Shown here one piece after another: positions 52,570-61,619 of a DNA stretch of 64,000 bases. Positions within the stretch are counted from its first letter, which is position 1; each line of letters starts with the position of its first letter. The position numbers were made by a program, and so were the translations under genes. Location of the stretch: positions 62,001 through 126,000 of the forward strand of contig JAEWVF010000018.1 of the NCBI GenBank assembly GCA_023459215.1. The letters run 5' to 3'. Source of the DNA: Chloroflexota bacterium (lineage in GTDB: Bacteria; Chloroflexota; Anaerolineae; Anaerolineales; Villigracilaceae). The notes beneath the pieces are model-generated. The model ran no database searches. It had not been told where the DNA came from and was given only the letters and a program-made list of their open reading frames with translations.

Positions 52570-53511
52570 ATGACGATTAAATATTCGATTATTGCCCCGA
52601 TTTTCAACGAATTCGAAAACATTCCCGTGCTTTGGAAGCGGGTCAGCGAAGTGATGGATTCGACCGGCGAGCCTTGGGAGTTGATCCTGGTGGATGACGG
52701 TTCGAGCGACGGTTCGACTGATCGCATCCGCGAACTGGCGGCTGCCGAGCCGCGCGTGCGCCCGGTGATTTTTGCGCGCAATTTCGGCCACCAGATCGCT
52801 GTCACCGCCGGGATGGATTACAGCCGGGGCGAGGCGATTGTGGTCATCGATGCCGACCTGCAAGACCCGCCGGAAGTGATCCTTGAACTGGCCAAGAAAT
52901 GGAAGGAAGGCTACGAGGTGGTTTACGCGGTGCGCTCGGAACGCGAGGGCGAAAGCTGGTTCAAGCTGATGACGGCATCGTTGTTCTACCGCCTGATTTA
53001 TCGCATTACGGATGTCAAAATTCCGCTTGATACCGGCGATTTCCGCCTGGTCGACCGCAAGGTGGTCGATGTGATGAACTCGATGCGCGAACGGCATCGT
53101 TTCCTGCGCGGCATGTCCTCCTGGATCGGGTTCAAGCAAATTGGGGTTGAGTACAAACGGGCGGCCAGGTTAAGCGGCGTTACCAAGTATCCGCTCAAGA
53201 AGATGCTCAAGTTTGCCCAGGATGGCATTACCGGTTTTTCGTATTTCCCGCTGCAAATTGCCACTTACCTGGGCTTTTTTGCCGCCGGTTTGAGCGTCGT
53301 CGGCATTCCGTTGGTGATGATCCTGCGCCTGGCCGGGTCGCATTTTTTCGAGGGTCAGACCACGACCCTGATCTCTGTTCTGTTTTTGGGCGGGGTGCAG
53401 TTGATTTCGCTGGGCATCCTGGGCGAGTACATCGGGCGTATCTATGACGAGGTTAAGGGTCGCCCCCTGTATGTGGTGCGCGATGCGCCCAAGATGGATG
53501 GCGAACAGTAA
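52570..53511 (+). CDS. GT2 polyprenyl-phosphate glycosyltransferase (GtrB/DPM type)
   Basis: 313 residues. GT-A domain with SIIAPIFNEFENIPVLWKRV, DDGSSDGS, the metal motif VIDADLQDPP, then DTGDFRLVDRKVVDVM. Two transmembrane helices at the C-terminus (about 230-260 and 270-295, GFFAAGLSVVGIPLVMIL). Such enzymes move a sugar from a nucleotide to undecaprenyl phosphate for surface polymers. It starts 3 nt after the AI-2E gene, so thrC, the transporter and this gene are one transcript, then a terminator. Confidence 0.93.
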   Translation: MTIKYSIIAPIFNEFENIPVLWKRVSEVMDSTGEPWELILVDDGSSDGSTDRIRELAAAEPRVRPVIFARNFGHQIAVTAGMDYSRGEAIVVIDADLQDPPEVILELAKKWKEGYEVVYAVRSEREGESWFKLMTASLFYRLIYRITDVKIPLDTGDFRLVDRKVVDVMNSMRERHRFLRGMSSWIGFKQIGVEYKRAARLSGVTKYPLKKMLKFAQDGITGFSYFPLQIATYLGFFAAGLSVVGIPLVMILRLAGSHFFEGQTTTLISVLFLGGVQLISLGILGEYIGRIYDEVKGRPLYVVRDAPKMDGEQ

Positions 53512-53540
53512 ACGGTAACCAGAAAAATAGTATTCAGTAA

Positions 53541-53573
53541 GCAGGCCGGAAAACTTTCCCGGCCTGCTTTTTT
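53541..53573. terminator. Intrinsic terminator
   Basis: A 9-bp GC-rich stem (53541-53549 with 53559-53567) with further AAA/TTT pairing inside and six T after. It lies between the convergent glycosyltransferase and PPOX genes. Confidence 0.82.
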
Positions 53574-53574
53574 A

Positions 53575-53952
53575 TTAACCACTGGTGATTTTTAAGGCGG
53601 TGTAGCGTTTTCGGCTGAACAAACCCATCAGGCCAAACAGGTGGAAGGCAATGCCATATTTTTTGATCATCAGTTTGCGGACCTGTTCAACCGCTGCGGG
53701 CGAATCGTCGCGGATGGCCTGGGCGGGGACCCAATCGCCGAGCAGATGCCCATCGCCGCGGCAGGGAGCGATGTTGACGCTGACGGGGGCCTCGCGACGG
53801 ACGCGCTTGGCTTTGCCCGAGTCGGCTTGCGTCCAGATATAGAGCGCATTGCCCTCCTGCGCGAACCAGACCGGGGTTTTAATCCCCTGTCCATTTTTGC
53901 GGAAGGTTTCGAGGTTGAGATATTGTTGGTTTTGGAAGGTGGGGTAGGACAT
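53575..53952 (-). CDS. PPOX-class (F420-dependent-type) oxidoreductase
   Basis: 125 residues in the split-barrel FMN/F420-binding fold. YLNLETFRKNGQGIKTPVWF, LYIWTQADSGKAKRVRRE, PVSVNIAPCRGDGHLLGDWV are the markers of the small PPOX family that includes the Rv2061-type proteins. The cofactor (F420, FMN or heme) cannot be told from sequence alone. A hairpin repeat (53985-54031) separates it from the lycopene cyclase gene upstream. Confidence 0.82.
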   Translation of the reverse strand: MSYPTFQNQQYLNLETFRKNGQGIKTPVWFAQEGNALYIWTQADSGKAKRVRREAPVSVNIAPCRGDGHLLGDWVPAQAIRDDSPAAVEQVRKLMIKKYGIAFHLFGLMGLFSRKRYTALKITSG

Positions 53953-53984
53953 GAGGGGAACTCCGGGAAAGGGGATTGATATTA

Positions 53985-54031
53985 GATACTCGATATTCGT
54001 TATGATGTTTGATTAACGAATATCGAGTATC
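53985..54031. repeat. Palindromic repeat of the ATATCGA type
   Basis: An 18-bp perfect inverted repeat (53985-54002 with 54014-54031) with an 11-nt loop. Its right end closely matches the sequence inside the P450 gene at 55561-55583, so both belong to one repeat family. It may also act as a terminator on the minus strand. Confidence 0.65.
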
Positions 54032-54035
54032 GCTT

Positions 54036-54830
54036 TTACGGCAAGCCTTTGAAGCCACGCGCTTTCCAGGCAGCGAAGCGCTCCCAGCCGAGATTGGAGA
54101 GCATCAGGGTCATGCCGAAGCCGATTAAAACGCAGGTGATGAAGAAAAAGGCAACTTCTTCAATCGGCAGGATGCCGAAGAAGTTGATTCCCAACGTCTG
54201 GTCTTTCGAGATTTGCCAGGTGGTGGCGTTCAGGGCAACGATGTCCATCAGCGACAGGTACAGACCGGGGGCGAAAATGGCCCAAAATACCAGTTTGCGG
54301 TAATGCCAGAGAATATCGGCTCCGAACAGGAATTGGGGAATGATCGGCGGCAGCGCCCAGAAGAAGATGATGCCGAGATAGTTCCACTCATCGCCGGCGA
54401 AGAAGAACTGAACGGTGAAGAAGGCCCAGGCGGCGACAAGGATTGCGGTTGACCAGTAAGCCAGTTTTGGGCTGCGCTGGAAGGTTTCAGGGGCGGGCAG
54501 GGTCAAGCGTTTGGCCAGGAACCACCACCACAGGCCGACCATGATAGTTTCAACGATAAAGAACGTGTATTCTTCAATCGGGACGTAGCCAATCGTAATG
54601 CCGGTCACCAGCTCCGGGTTGTAGTACCAGACGCCGGTGGCGACCAGGTAGTTGTCCCAGGGGGTGGTGTAGATCAGCGCGATGAGAACATGCGCGGCGA
54701 TAATCAGCGGCACTTTTTTGGCGTCGAAGCCGGGGGTGGGGCGTCCGGCGCGCTTGTCCAGCCAGGTGATGAACAGCAGGACAAGGATGGGGATGAGTAC
54801 GAAATAGGCGAGGAAGGCAAAGTAGGTCAT
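54036..54830 (-). CDS. Lycopene cyclase, fused two-half CrtYc-CrtYd type
   Basis: 264 residues, seven or more transmembrane helices. Two copies of the lycopene cyclase domain: TPWDNYLVATGVWYYNPELV with GYVPIEEYTFFIVETIM in the first, and INFFGILPIEEVAFFFITCV in the second. The PxEE motif in both halves is typical of membrane-type beta-cyclases of Actinobacteria, Archaea and fungi (CrtYc/CrtYd fused). It turns lycopene into cyclic carotenes. The P450 gene upstream ends 7 nt before its start and may hydroxylate the product. Confidence 0.92.
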   Translation of the reverse strand: MTYFAFLAYFVLIPILVLLFITWLDKRAGRPTPGFDAKKVPLIIAAHVLIALIYTTPWDNYLVATGVWYYNPELVTGITIGYVPIEEYTFFIVETIMVGLWWWFLAKRLTLPAPETFQRSPKLAYWSTAILVAAWAFFTVQFFFAGDEWNYLGIIFFWALPPIIPQFLFGADILWHYRKLVFWAIFAPGLYLSLMDIVALNATTWQISKDQTLGINFFGILPIEEVAFFFITCVLIGFGMTLMLSNLGWERFAAWKARGFKGLP

Positions 54831-54837
54831 TGGGATT

Positions 54838-56205
54838 TCAGATTTGAGATTTTTGATTGGGGGGTTGTCGGCGGGTAATTTTCATCAGCACGCCAGGGCG
54901 CGGCTCAAGGGTTGCGCCCATGTGCGGATGGATTTCGTGCGGGTTGATCGGCTGGAAGTCGAAGTTTTGCAGCAAATAGCTGACCACAATCCGCGCTTCG
55001 GCCTGGCCGAAGGCGGCCCCGATGCAGGCGCGCGGCCCACCGCCAAAGGCGATGAAACTCATGGGCGGGGGTGCCTGCCCTGCGCTTCCCTGCGGGGTGC
55101 GGCCTCGTGCGAAGCGCTCGGGCTGGAACTGGTCCGGGTTGTCCCAGATGGCCGGGTCGCGCTGGGTCAGGTAGATCGAGTAGAACATGCGCGCGCCAGC
55201 CGGAATGGTCTCGCCTTCGCCGAAGGTCACATCCTTGGCGACCATGCGGTTGCCGATGTGGATCGGCGGATATAGGCGCAGGGATTCCTTGATGACCTGG
55301 TCGAGCAGCGGCGGATTTTGGCCGGGTTCGCTCTCGTCCAGGTCGCGGACGAGGGCGGCGTAAACGTCCGGGTGTTGGCCGAGCAGGGCAAAAATCCAGG
55401 CCAGCAGGGCGGTGGAGGTGTCGTGGCCGGCAATCAGCATGGTCAACATCTGATCGCGGATGGTTTTGTTGGGCAGGCCGGCATCGATCAGGTGTTGGAG
55501 CAGGTCGTTATTTGGGGATTCGATATTTGAGTCTTCGATATTGGAACCTCGAGTATTCGAATATCGAATATCGAGGTTCGCTTTCCGACGTTCAGCGATA
55601 ATTTCATAGAGATAAGTATCCAGGGCTTGCAGGTGCTTTTTGTAGCCGGGGCGCGGGATGCGCCGCCACAAAATCCATGCGCCGGGTGAGATGTAGTCGA
55701 TGGCTTTCAGGATCGGCGTCCAGATGCGTGGCAGGTCGTCCCAGGCGTCGCGGCTGAACAGGGCCTGGATGATGATCAGCAGGGCGATTTTGCGGCCCTC
55801 GACCAGCATATCCACCGTCTGACCGTCCTGCCAGGCCGCGCTGACCCGTTCGGTCTGTTGGCGCATCATCCCGGCGTAGCCGGGCAGCTTACCGGGATGC
55901 AGCGACGGTTCCATCAACTTGCGATATTGGTCGTGTTCTTCACCGTCGGTGACGAGCACGCCCCGGTCGAGCAAATCCGTCACCGGGTCCTGGTTGCGCC
56001 ACAGGAACTTATCCCGTTCGGTAATGAGCACCTTGCGCGCCGCATCCGGCCCGTAAACGATATAAGGTTTGAATCCCGGCAGCGGCACCTGGAAGAAACG
56101 CCCAACCCGCTCGGCCATCACGCGCAGCGGCCCAAGCGGGGATTTTTCAGCGAGAAAGGCTTTCAGCACAGCCAGGCCGGTTTGGGGATCAGATTCAGCA
56201 GGCAT
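54838..56205 (-). CDS. Cytochrome P450 with in-frame repeat insertion
   Basis: 455 residues. I-helix AGHDTSTALLAW, K-helix ExxR in KESLRLYPP, heme loop FGGGPRACIG with the ligand Cys. A roughly 20-residue stretch NIEDSNIESPNND-like between NLDIRYS and LLQHLIDA is encoded by the ATATCGA repeat (55517-55583), giving an Asn/Ser/Ile-rich insert in a surface loop. The C-terminus (RQPPNQKSQI) also comes from repeat-like DNA. Beside a lycopene cyclase it could be a carotenoid hydroxylase such as the CYP175 group; this is inference. The start overlaps the GNAT stop (TGATG). Confidence 0.9.
   Translation of the reverse strand: MPAESDPQTGLAVLKAFLAEKSPLGPLRVMAERVGRFFQVPLPGFKPYIVYGPDAARKVLITERDKFLWRNQDPVTDLLDRGVLVTDGEEHDQYRKLMEPSLHPGKLPGYAGMMRQQTERVSAAWQDGQTVDMLVEGRKIALLIIIQALFSRDAWDDLPRIWTPILKAIDYISPGAWILWRRIPRPGYKKHLQALDTYLYEIIAERRKANLDIRYSNTRGSNIEDSNIESPNNDLLQHLIDAGLPNKTIRDQMLTMLIAGHDTSTALLAWIFALLGQHPDVYAALVRDLDESEPGQNPPLLDQVIKESLRLYPPIHIGNRMVAKDVTFGEGETIPAGARMFYSIYLTQRDPAIWDNPDQFQPERFARGRTPQGSAGQAPPPMSFIAFGGGPRACIGAAFGQAEARIVVSYLLQNFDFQPINPHEIHPHMGATLEPRPGVLMKITRRQPPNQKSQI
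55517..55583. repeat. ATATCGA-family repeat inside the P450 coding sequence
   Basis: Sequence of repeated TCGATATT / CGAATATCGA words with imperfect inverted arms. The end CGAATATCGAGGTTCGCTTT parallels CGAATATCGAGTATCGCTTT of the intergenic copy at 54018. It keeps the reading frame. Confidence 0.6.
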
Positions 56206-56726
56206 CAGCGCAACTCCTTGGTAAAGTACAGCACCAGGTCGTCATCGACCGGCACGGATTGGCCGTACTGGACGGGCTGGCCGCGCGAGTACAATCCGCG
56301 CCCATCGGGGATATAGCCGCGTTTGGCGTACATGCGCTGGGCCGAGCCGTAATCGGCGGTCATGCCGACGCCCAGGCCGACGATAGCGCTGCGGGCGGTG
56401 GCCCGCTTTTCGGCCTCATCCATCAGGGCTGCGCCGATGCCCTGGCGGCGGAATTTGGGTAGCACGTTGAAATCGACGATTTCGGGGATGTTTTGCTCGC
56501 GGAAAGGCGGATAGTGCGACTGCCAGCAGATGGTGACGTAACCGGCGAATTCCAAAATCGGCAGATTTTGAACTCCAGAATGAGCGACCATGACCACCCG
56601 CTGGCCTGCTTCCTGCTCCGAGAGATATTTCTCATACTGCGAGGCGGGTTTATCCCAGCCGAGTTGAGCGAAAGCGGCAGCAATCGAGGCGATGTCGGCG
56701 GGTTCTAGCAGGCGAATGATATGCAT
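56205..56726 (-). CDS. GNAT family N-acetyltransferase
   Basis: 173 residues with the GNAT acetyl-CoA motif: VDFNVLPKFRRQGIGAALMD (Q/RxxGxG/A as RRQGIGAAL) and LGVGMTADYGSAQRMYAKRG before a final beta strand. The N-terminal IRLLEPADIASIAAAFAQLG is typical. Acceptor unknown. Its stop overlaps the P450 start by one base; the propeller lipoprotein lies 17 nt downstream... upstream on the minus strand, so it is inside the same directon. Confidence 0.88.
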   Translation of the reverse strand: MHIIRLLEPADIASIAAAFAQLGWDKPASQYEKYLSEQEAGQRVVMVAHSGVQNLPILEFAGYVTICWQSHYPPFREQNIPEIVDFNVLPKFRRQGIGAALMDEAEKRATARSAIVGLGVGMTADYGSAQRMYAKRGYIPDGRGLYSRGQPVQYGQSVPVDDDLVLYFTKELR

Positions 56727-56743
56727 ACGAAGACTGAAAACTT

Positions 56744-58159
56744 TCAGGGATTTATCCAGACGGGTGGAAAGAAAAGAATTCCATCTTTCATATTTATTTT
56801 GTTCATAATTGCCCGGGTTGAAATATCGACAATAAGTAGCCTATCAAATTCTGAAAAATAAAAATACTTTGAGTCCGGACTCCATTTCCCTTGGTTTACC
56901 CTTGTGCCATTTCGAAAAATGATATTTCCATCCCAATCCCCGATAACAAGTTCGTTTTCAATAGTTGCCCAAAAATTTTTGTCCGGAGAAATTATAGGCA
57001 AAGATTCGAGATATGGAGTTCTTAAAATTTCCCCGCTCGGAAAAATTTCCAAGGATGAAGAGTTCCATTGAGATGCTATAAAAGCCCCAATCTCTGGATA
57101 CCAGGAAATTTCTCTTACAATATCGTCTGAAATTTTTTTAGGTTCCTGTCCAATTTCAAAAAGATATAATCCATCTTGTTGGTTTTCGTAGTTATTAAGT
57201 GTGCACAGGAGAAATTGCTTAGTCGAATTGCTATAAGCACCAGTAAAAAAGTTGCTGAATAAGAGTGTTGTTTCGCCTGAGTCGATATTGACAATATCCA
57301 AGCTAATATATTCACCGGGCAAAGCATAATAATAGCCGCTTAGGTAATTTGACATGTCAATCCAGCCAAATGTTTCTTCAATTCCATACACTTCCCAATC
57401 ATAAAGTTTGCGGGTTTCTGAGCCGTCAGGTGCTGTTACCCAGACAGAGAGCATATCATATCCCCTGCCATTGGCCCCGAAATTAAGTTTTTTAGCGGCG
57501 CCGTGAACAATATAGCGTCCATCTGGTGTCCAACGTAATGATACTGCCTGGGTTAAGCCATCGGTCAGGCGCTTAATGTTATCATTTTCCATTGAATATA
57601 CATAAACATCCGATGTTGGGCCATCTATGGACGCGGTAAAAGCCAAGTATTTTCCATCGGGCGACCATGCTAATTTTCCTAATGCCGAGAAAGTATCCAT
57701 CAGTTCTGGCGGTTTGTTTTCAAGTGCTGGATATAAACCAGTTGTGATATATGTGATAGTTTTGTCTACGCCGGGAGTGATACGGATTTTTAAAGTAACA
57801 TCTTTTGTCGGTGCTCCATTATTCTTGCTTTCGATATATGCAATTACGTTGTTGAATGTTGCAATATCAAGTAAATAAAAATCTTTGGATTGTGCGGGTA
57901 GAAACGGTGAATATCCAGATCCATCTGGATTTATGATGAAAGGCATTATTCGATCAGGTATTAATACCCAAGAACCTGTTGTAGATACTGGTGTAATATC
58001 TGGGAATGATGGAGTAATTGTGGATGTTGCAGATGAAGAGTTGGCTATGATGGTTTCTTGTGGTTGAAAAACCGTTGTCACCGGGGTATTTTCTGTTGCC
58101 GGACCAGCACAACCTGCCAGCAGGAGAAGTAATCCGAAAATATGGTTGAACTTTTTCAT
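56744..58159 (-). CDS. AT-rich PD40 propeller lipoprotein
   Basis: 471 residues from the ATG at 58159. Lipoprotein signal MKKFNHIFGLLLLLAGC (Cys about 17). PD40-type blades: KLAWSPDGKYLAFTASIDGP, LRWTPDGRYIVHGAAKKL, then degenerate blades ending in GKWSPDSKYFYFSEFDRLL. It is clearly AT-richer than the photolyase and P450 beside it, yet starts 7 nt after the photolyase stop, so it probably came in by transfer into the directon. It is a surface propeller of unknown ligand, similar in style to the protein at the left edge. Confidence 0.8.
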   Translation of the reverse strand: MKKFNHIFGLLLLLAGCAGPATENTPVTTVFQPQETIIANSSSATSTITPSFPDITPVSTTGSWVLIPDRIMPFIINPDGSGYSPFLPAQSKDFYLLDIATFNNVIAYIESKNNGAPTKDVTLKIRITPGVDKTITYITTGLYPALENKPPELMDTFSALGKLAWSPDGKYLAFTASIDGPTSDVYVYSMENDNIKRLTDGLTQAVSLRWTPDGRYIVHGAAKKLNFGANGRGYDMLSVWVTAPDGSETRKLYDWEVYGIEETFGWIDMSNYLSGYYYALPGEYISLDIVNIDSGETTLLFSNFFTGAYSNSTKQFLLCTLNNYENQQDGLYLFEIGQEPKKISDDIVREISWYPEIGAFIASQWNSSSLEIFPSGEILRTPYLESLPIISPDKNFWATIENELVIGDWDGNIIFRNGTRVNQGKWSPDSKYFYFSEFDRLLIVDISTRAIMNKINMKDGILFFPPVWINP

Positions 58160-58166
58160 GGTTTTT

Positions 58167-59558
<1,392 letters not shown>

Positions 59559-59574
59559 GGTTGGGGTTGGTAGG

Positions 59575-59624
59575 TTGGTAAATTGGGGATTGGCGGTTAT
59601 GAGCGATAACTCTCCAATTACCAA
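59575..59624. repeat. Imperfect inverted repeat before phrB
   Basis: TTGGTAAATTGGGGA (59575-59589) and TCTCCAATTACCAA (59611-59624) form an imperfect hairpin in the gap between the DICT gene and phrB. It is a degenerate TTGGTAAT-type repeat or weak terminator. Confidence 0.45.
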
Positions 59625-59625
59625 A

Positions 59626-60201
59626 CTATTCCAGAAGTTCGGGCAGAGTCGGTTCGGCGATTTGCTCCGGGAAGAGTTTGTGCATAACGGTGATGACCTT
59701 GTATGCAAAGTTCGGATCGAAGGTGTAGAAGCCCTCGTACATACGCGACTCACCTTTCAATCGTTCTGCCGAGTTGATTTCTTCGGCCAACAGAGTCATG
59801 TGGATGCCCGGCCCATAAGCGATGACGAACCAGTAGTTTTCGAGTGGGGTGCCGGTGGTATCCACGGCGGTGGTGCGGGCAAAGCCAGGCAGGGGCGCAT
59901 CGGGCACGCCGTACAGATACAGACCGGTCGATGCCAGGGCAACTTGCGTGTAGCGTTCCTGCTGATCGGCCACGCGTGAAAAATACTGGAAGGAAACGTG
60001 TGTTTCCGAGATGCCGGGGCTGGCGACGATGGCATCTTCGATCATATGGCTGATCTCGACCATGCCATTGACGGTGAAGATGTAGCGAAAATTAACCCGG
60101 TTCAGGTCTTCGCGCGTGGCGCTTTTCAGAAACGCTTCGGTGCGCGGCGGGAACAGCGGCATCAGTTTGCCAAAGAAGTTGTGCAGGATATCTTTTTCCA
60201 T
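59626..60201 (-). CDS. Stand-alone DICT-like sensory domain protein
   Basis: 191 residues, without any other domain. It shares the DICT pattern of the neighbouring cyclase: MVEISHMIEDAIVA, THVSFQYFSRVADQQERYTQ, ALASTGLYLYGVPDAP, LENYWFVIAYGPGIHMTLLA. DICT is a sensory domain associated with diguanylate cyclases and two-component systems and predicted to take part in light responses. Here the protein sits between an adenylate cyclase that also has DICT and the photolyase. The assignment is by eye and the sequence is diverged. Confidence 0.62.
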   Translation of the reverse strand: MEKDILHNFFGKLMPLFPPRTEAFLKSATREDLNRVNFRYIFTVNGMVEISHMIEDAIVASPGISETHVSFQYFSRVADQQERYTQVALASTGLYLYGVPDAPLPGFARTTAVDTTGTPLENYWFVIAYGPGIHMTLLAEEINSAERLKGESRMYEGFYTFDPNFAYKVITVMHKLFPEQIAEPTLPELLE

Positions 60202-60289
60202 AAGGTTTCCTCCTGATTAGAAAGCTGGAAAATTAAAGGTTGATGTTTGTTCGTGCTATTGGCTTGGCGCCCTTGCAAATCGCTGATGC

Positions 60290-61615
60290 TCAAGCTTCCT
60301 GTTCCGCCTCTTGCATTTCTTCAAGGGCTTCGAACTCGGCGCTGTACATGCGCTGATAGCCCTTACCCTTGACCTGCACTTCGCGGCCCAGGCAGCGGAT
60401 GGGCCGGTTGATGGCCTGGTAGGTGGGTTCGTCGACGCTGATGCCGTTAATCGGCGCAAGGGCTTGCAGGCGGCTGGCCATGTTGACCGCGTCGCCGATG
60501 ATGGTGATTTCACGCCGCGAGGCCGAGCCGAGTCGGGCGATGACGCATTCCCCGCTGGCGATGCCGATGCGGGTATTCAGCACGGTTTCGCGGTGAGCGA
60601 TTTGTTGCTTGTTGAAACGCGCCAGATGGCGCTGCATGGCGATGGCGGCGTTGACCGCATCCTTGGGTTCGCTGAAGAAAGCCATCAGGCCGTCGCCCAG
60701 GAATTTGTCGATGTCGCCATTGTGTTCATAAACGATGGTGGCCAGCAGGTTGAAATAGCGATTCAAGTTCCTGGTCAGTTCCAGGGTATCGTTGCGCTCG
60801 AAAAGCGGGGTGAATTCGTGAATGTCAGTGAACAGGATGGTCAGGTTGCGCCGTTCAGGCGCAGTCGGCTCATTTTCTGCCGGGTCATCCGGCAGGTTCT
60901 GGCTGTCCTGCCAGGCATGCCGCGAAATCATGCTGCGCACAATCCCTTCCATGCGCTCCAGCGCCTGGGTGCGGTTTTGCAGATTGCCATACAGGGCCGA
61001 AAGCTGGCTCTGGGCGCGATCCATGTACCCGGCGAATTGGTTCAGGTAGGTGTTGAGCGGATTCGCCGGCTCGAAGGGCGCGGGGACAAGCGGCGGGGCG
61101 GGCAGCCCGAGCGCCTGGTGCAGTAAACTGACCGCCGGCTGGACGATGTGGTCTTCCATGCTGATCAGGCCCTGGTAGAAACGTCCGCGGCCAAACTGGT
61201 TGTCGCGAACCGAAGCCGCATAGCGCCCGCGAATCTCGTGGGTCAGCAGAGCAATATTGAAGCGCGGATGGGCAAAGAGGATGAACCATTCCTGGACGAG
61301 CGGCGCGTTGGCTTCCAGGGCGACATATTCCAGCTTTGGAATTTCAGGCGCGGGGCTGTCAGCCTGTCCAAAGATATAGATTTTTTTGCAGCGCCCAGCC
61401 AACTGCCGAAAGCGGTCGGCCTGCGGCAGGAAGGCGGAAAAACGCTGGAATCCGGCGAAAAAGATTGAATCCAGGCCGTGGCGCAGCACCGTTTCTTCGA
61501 TGCTGTGGCTGACCGCCAGCAGGGAGGCCACCGACGAGGTGCGCGTGGCGTTCAGCCCCGATGGCTGGCTCGCATTCAGCGTATAGAGCGAGAGAGTCTG
61601 GATGTCGGGTTGCAT
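60290..61615 (-). CDS. DICT domain - class III adenylate cyclase
   Basis: 441 residues from the ATG at 61615. N-terminal DICT domain (about 5-180: LLAVSHSIEETVLRHGLDSI, FFAGFQRFSAFLPQADRFRQ, IYIFGQADSPAPE, VQEWFILFAHPRFNIALLTH). C-terminal class III cyclase domain (about 260-430) with metal Asp in LFTDIHEFT and LGDGLMAFF, the adenine-specifying Lys in IDKFLGD, and the transition-state Asn/Arg in GDAVNMASRL. It should make cAMP in response to the DICT ligand. It begins 4 nt after the MFS stop. Confidence 0.86.
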   Translation of the reverse strand: MQPDIQTLSLYTLNASQPSGLNATRTSSVASLLAVSHSIEETVLRHGLDSIFFAGFQRFSAFLPQADRFRQLAGRCKKIYIFGQADSPAPEIPKLEYVALEANAPLVQEWFILFAHPRFNIALLTHEIRGRYAASVRDNQFGRGRFYQGLISMEDHIVQPAVSLLHQALGLPAPPLVPAPFEPANPLNTYLNQFAGYMDRAQSQLSALYGNLQNRTQALERMEGIVRSMISRHAWQDSQNLPDDPAENEPTAPERRNLTILFTDIHEFTPLFERNDTLELTRNLNRYFNLLATIVYEHNGDIDKFLGDGLMAFFSEPKDAVNAAIAMQRHLARFNKQQIAHRETVLNTRIGIASGECVIARLGSASRREITIIGDAVNMASRLQALAPINGISVDEPTYQAINRPIRCLGREVQVKGKGYQRMYSAEFEALEEMQEAEQEA

Positions 61616-61619
61616 GGTT

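Noticed and set aside
53985..55583. CRISPR array
   Set aside because: The ATATCGA repeats are few, irregularly spaced and palindromic, without unique spacers of constant size or cas genes.
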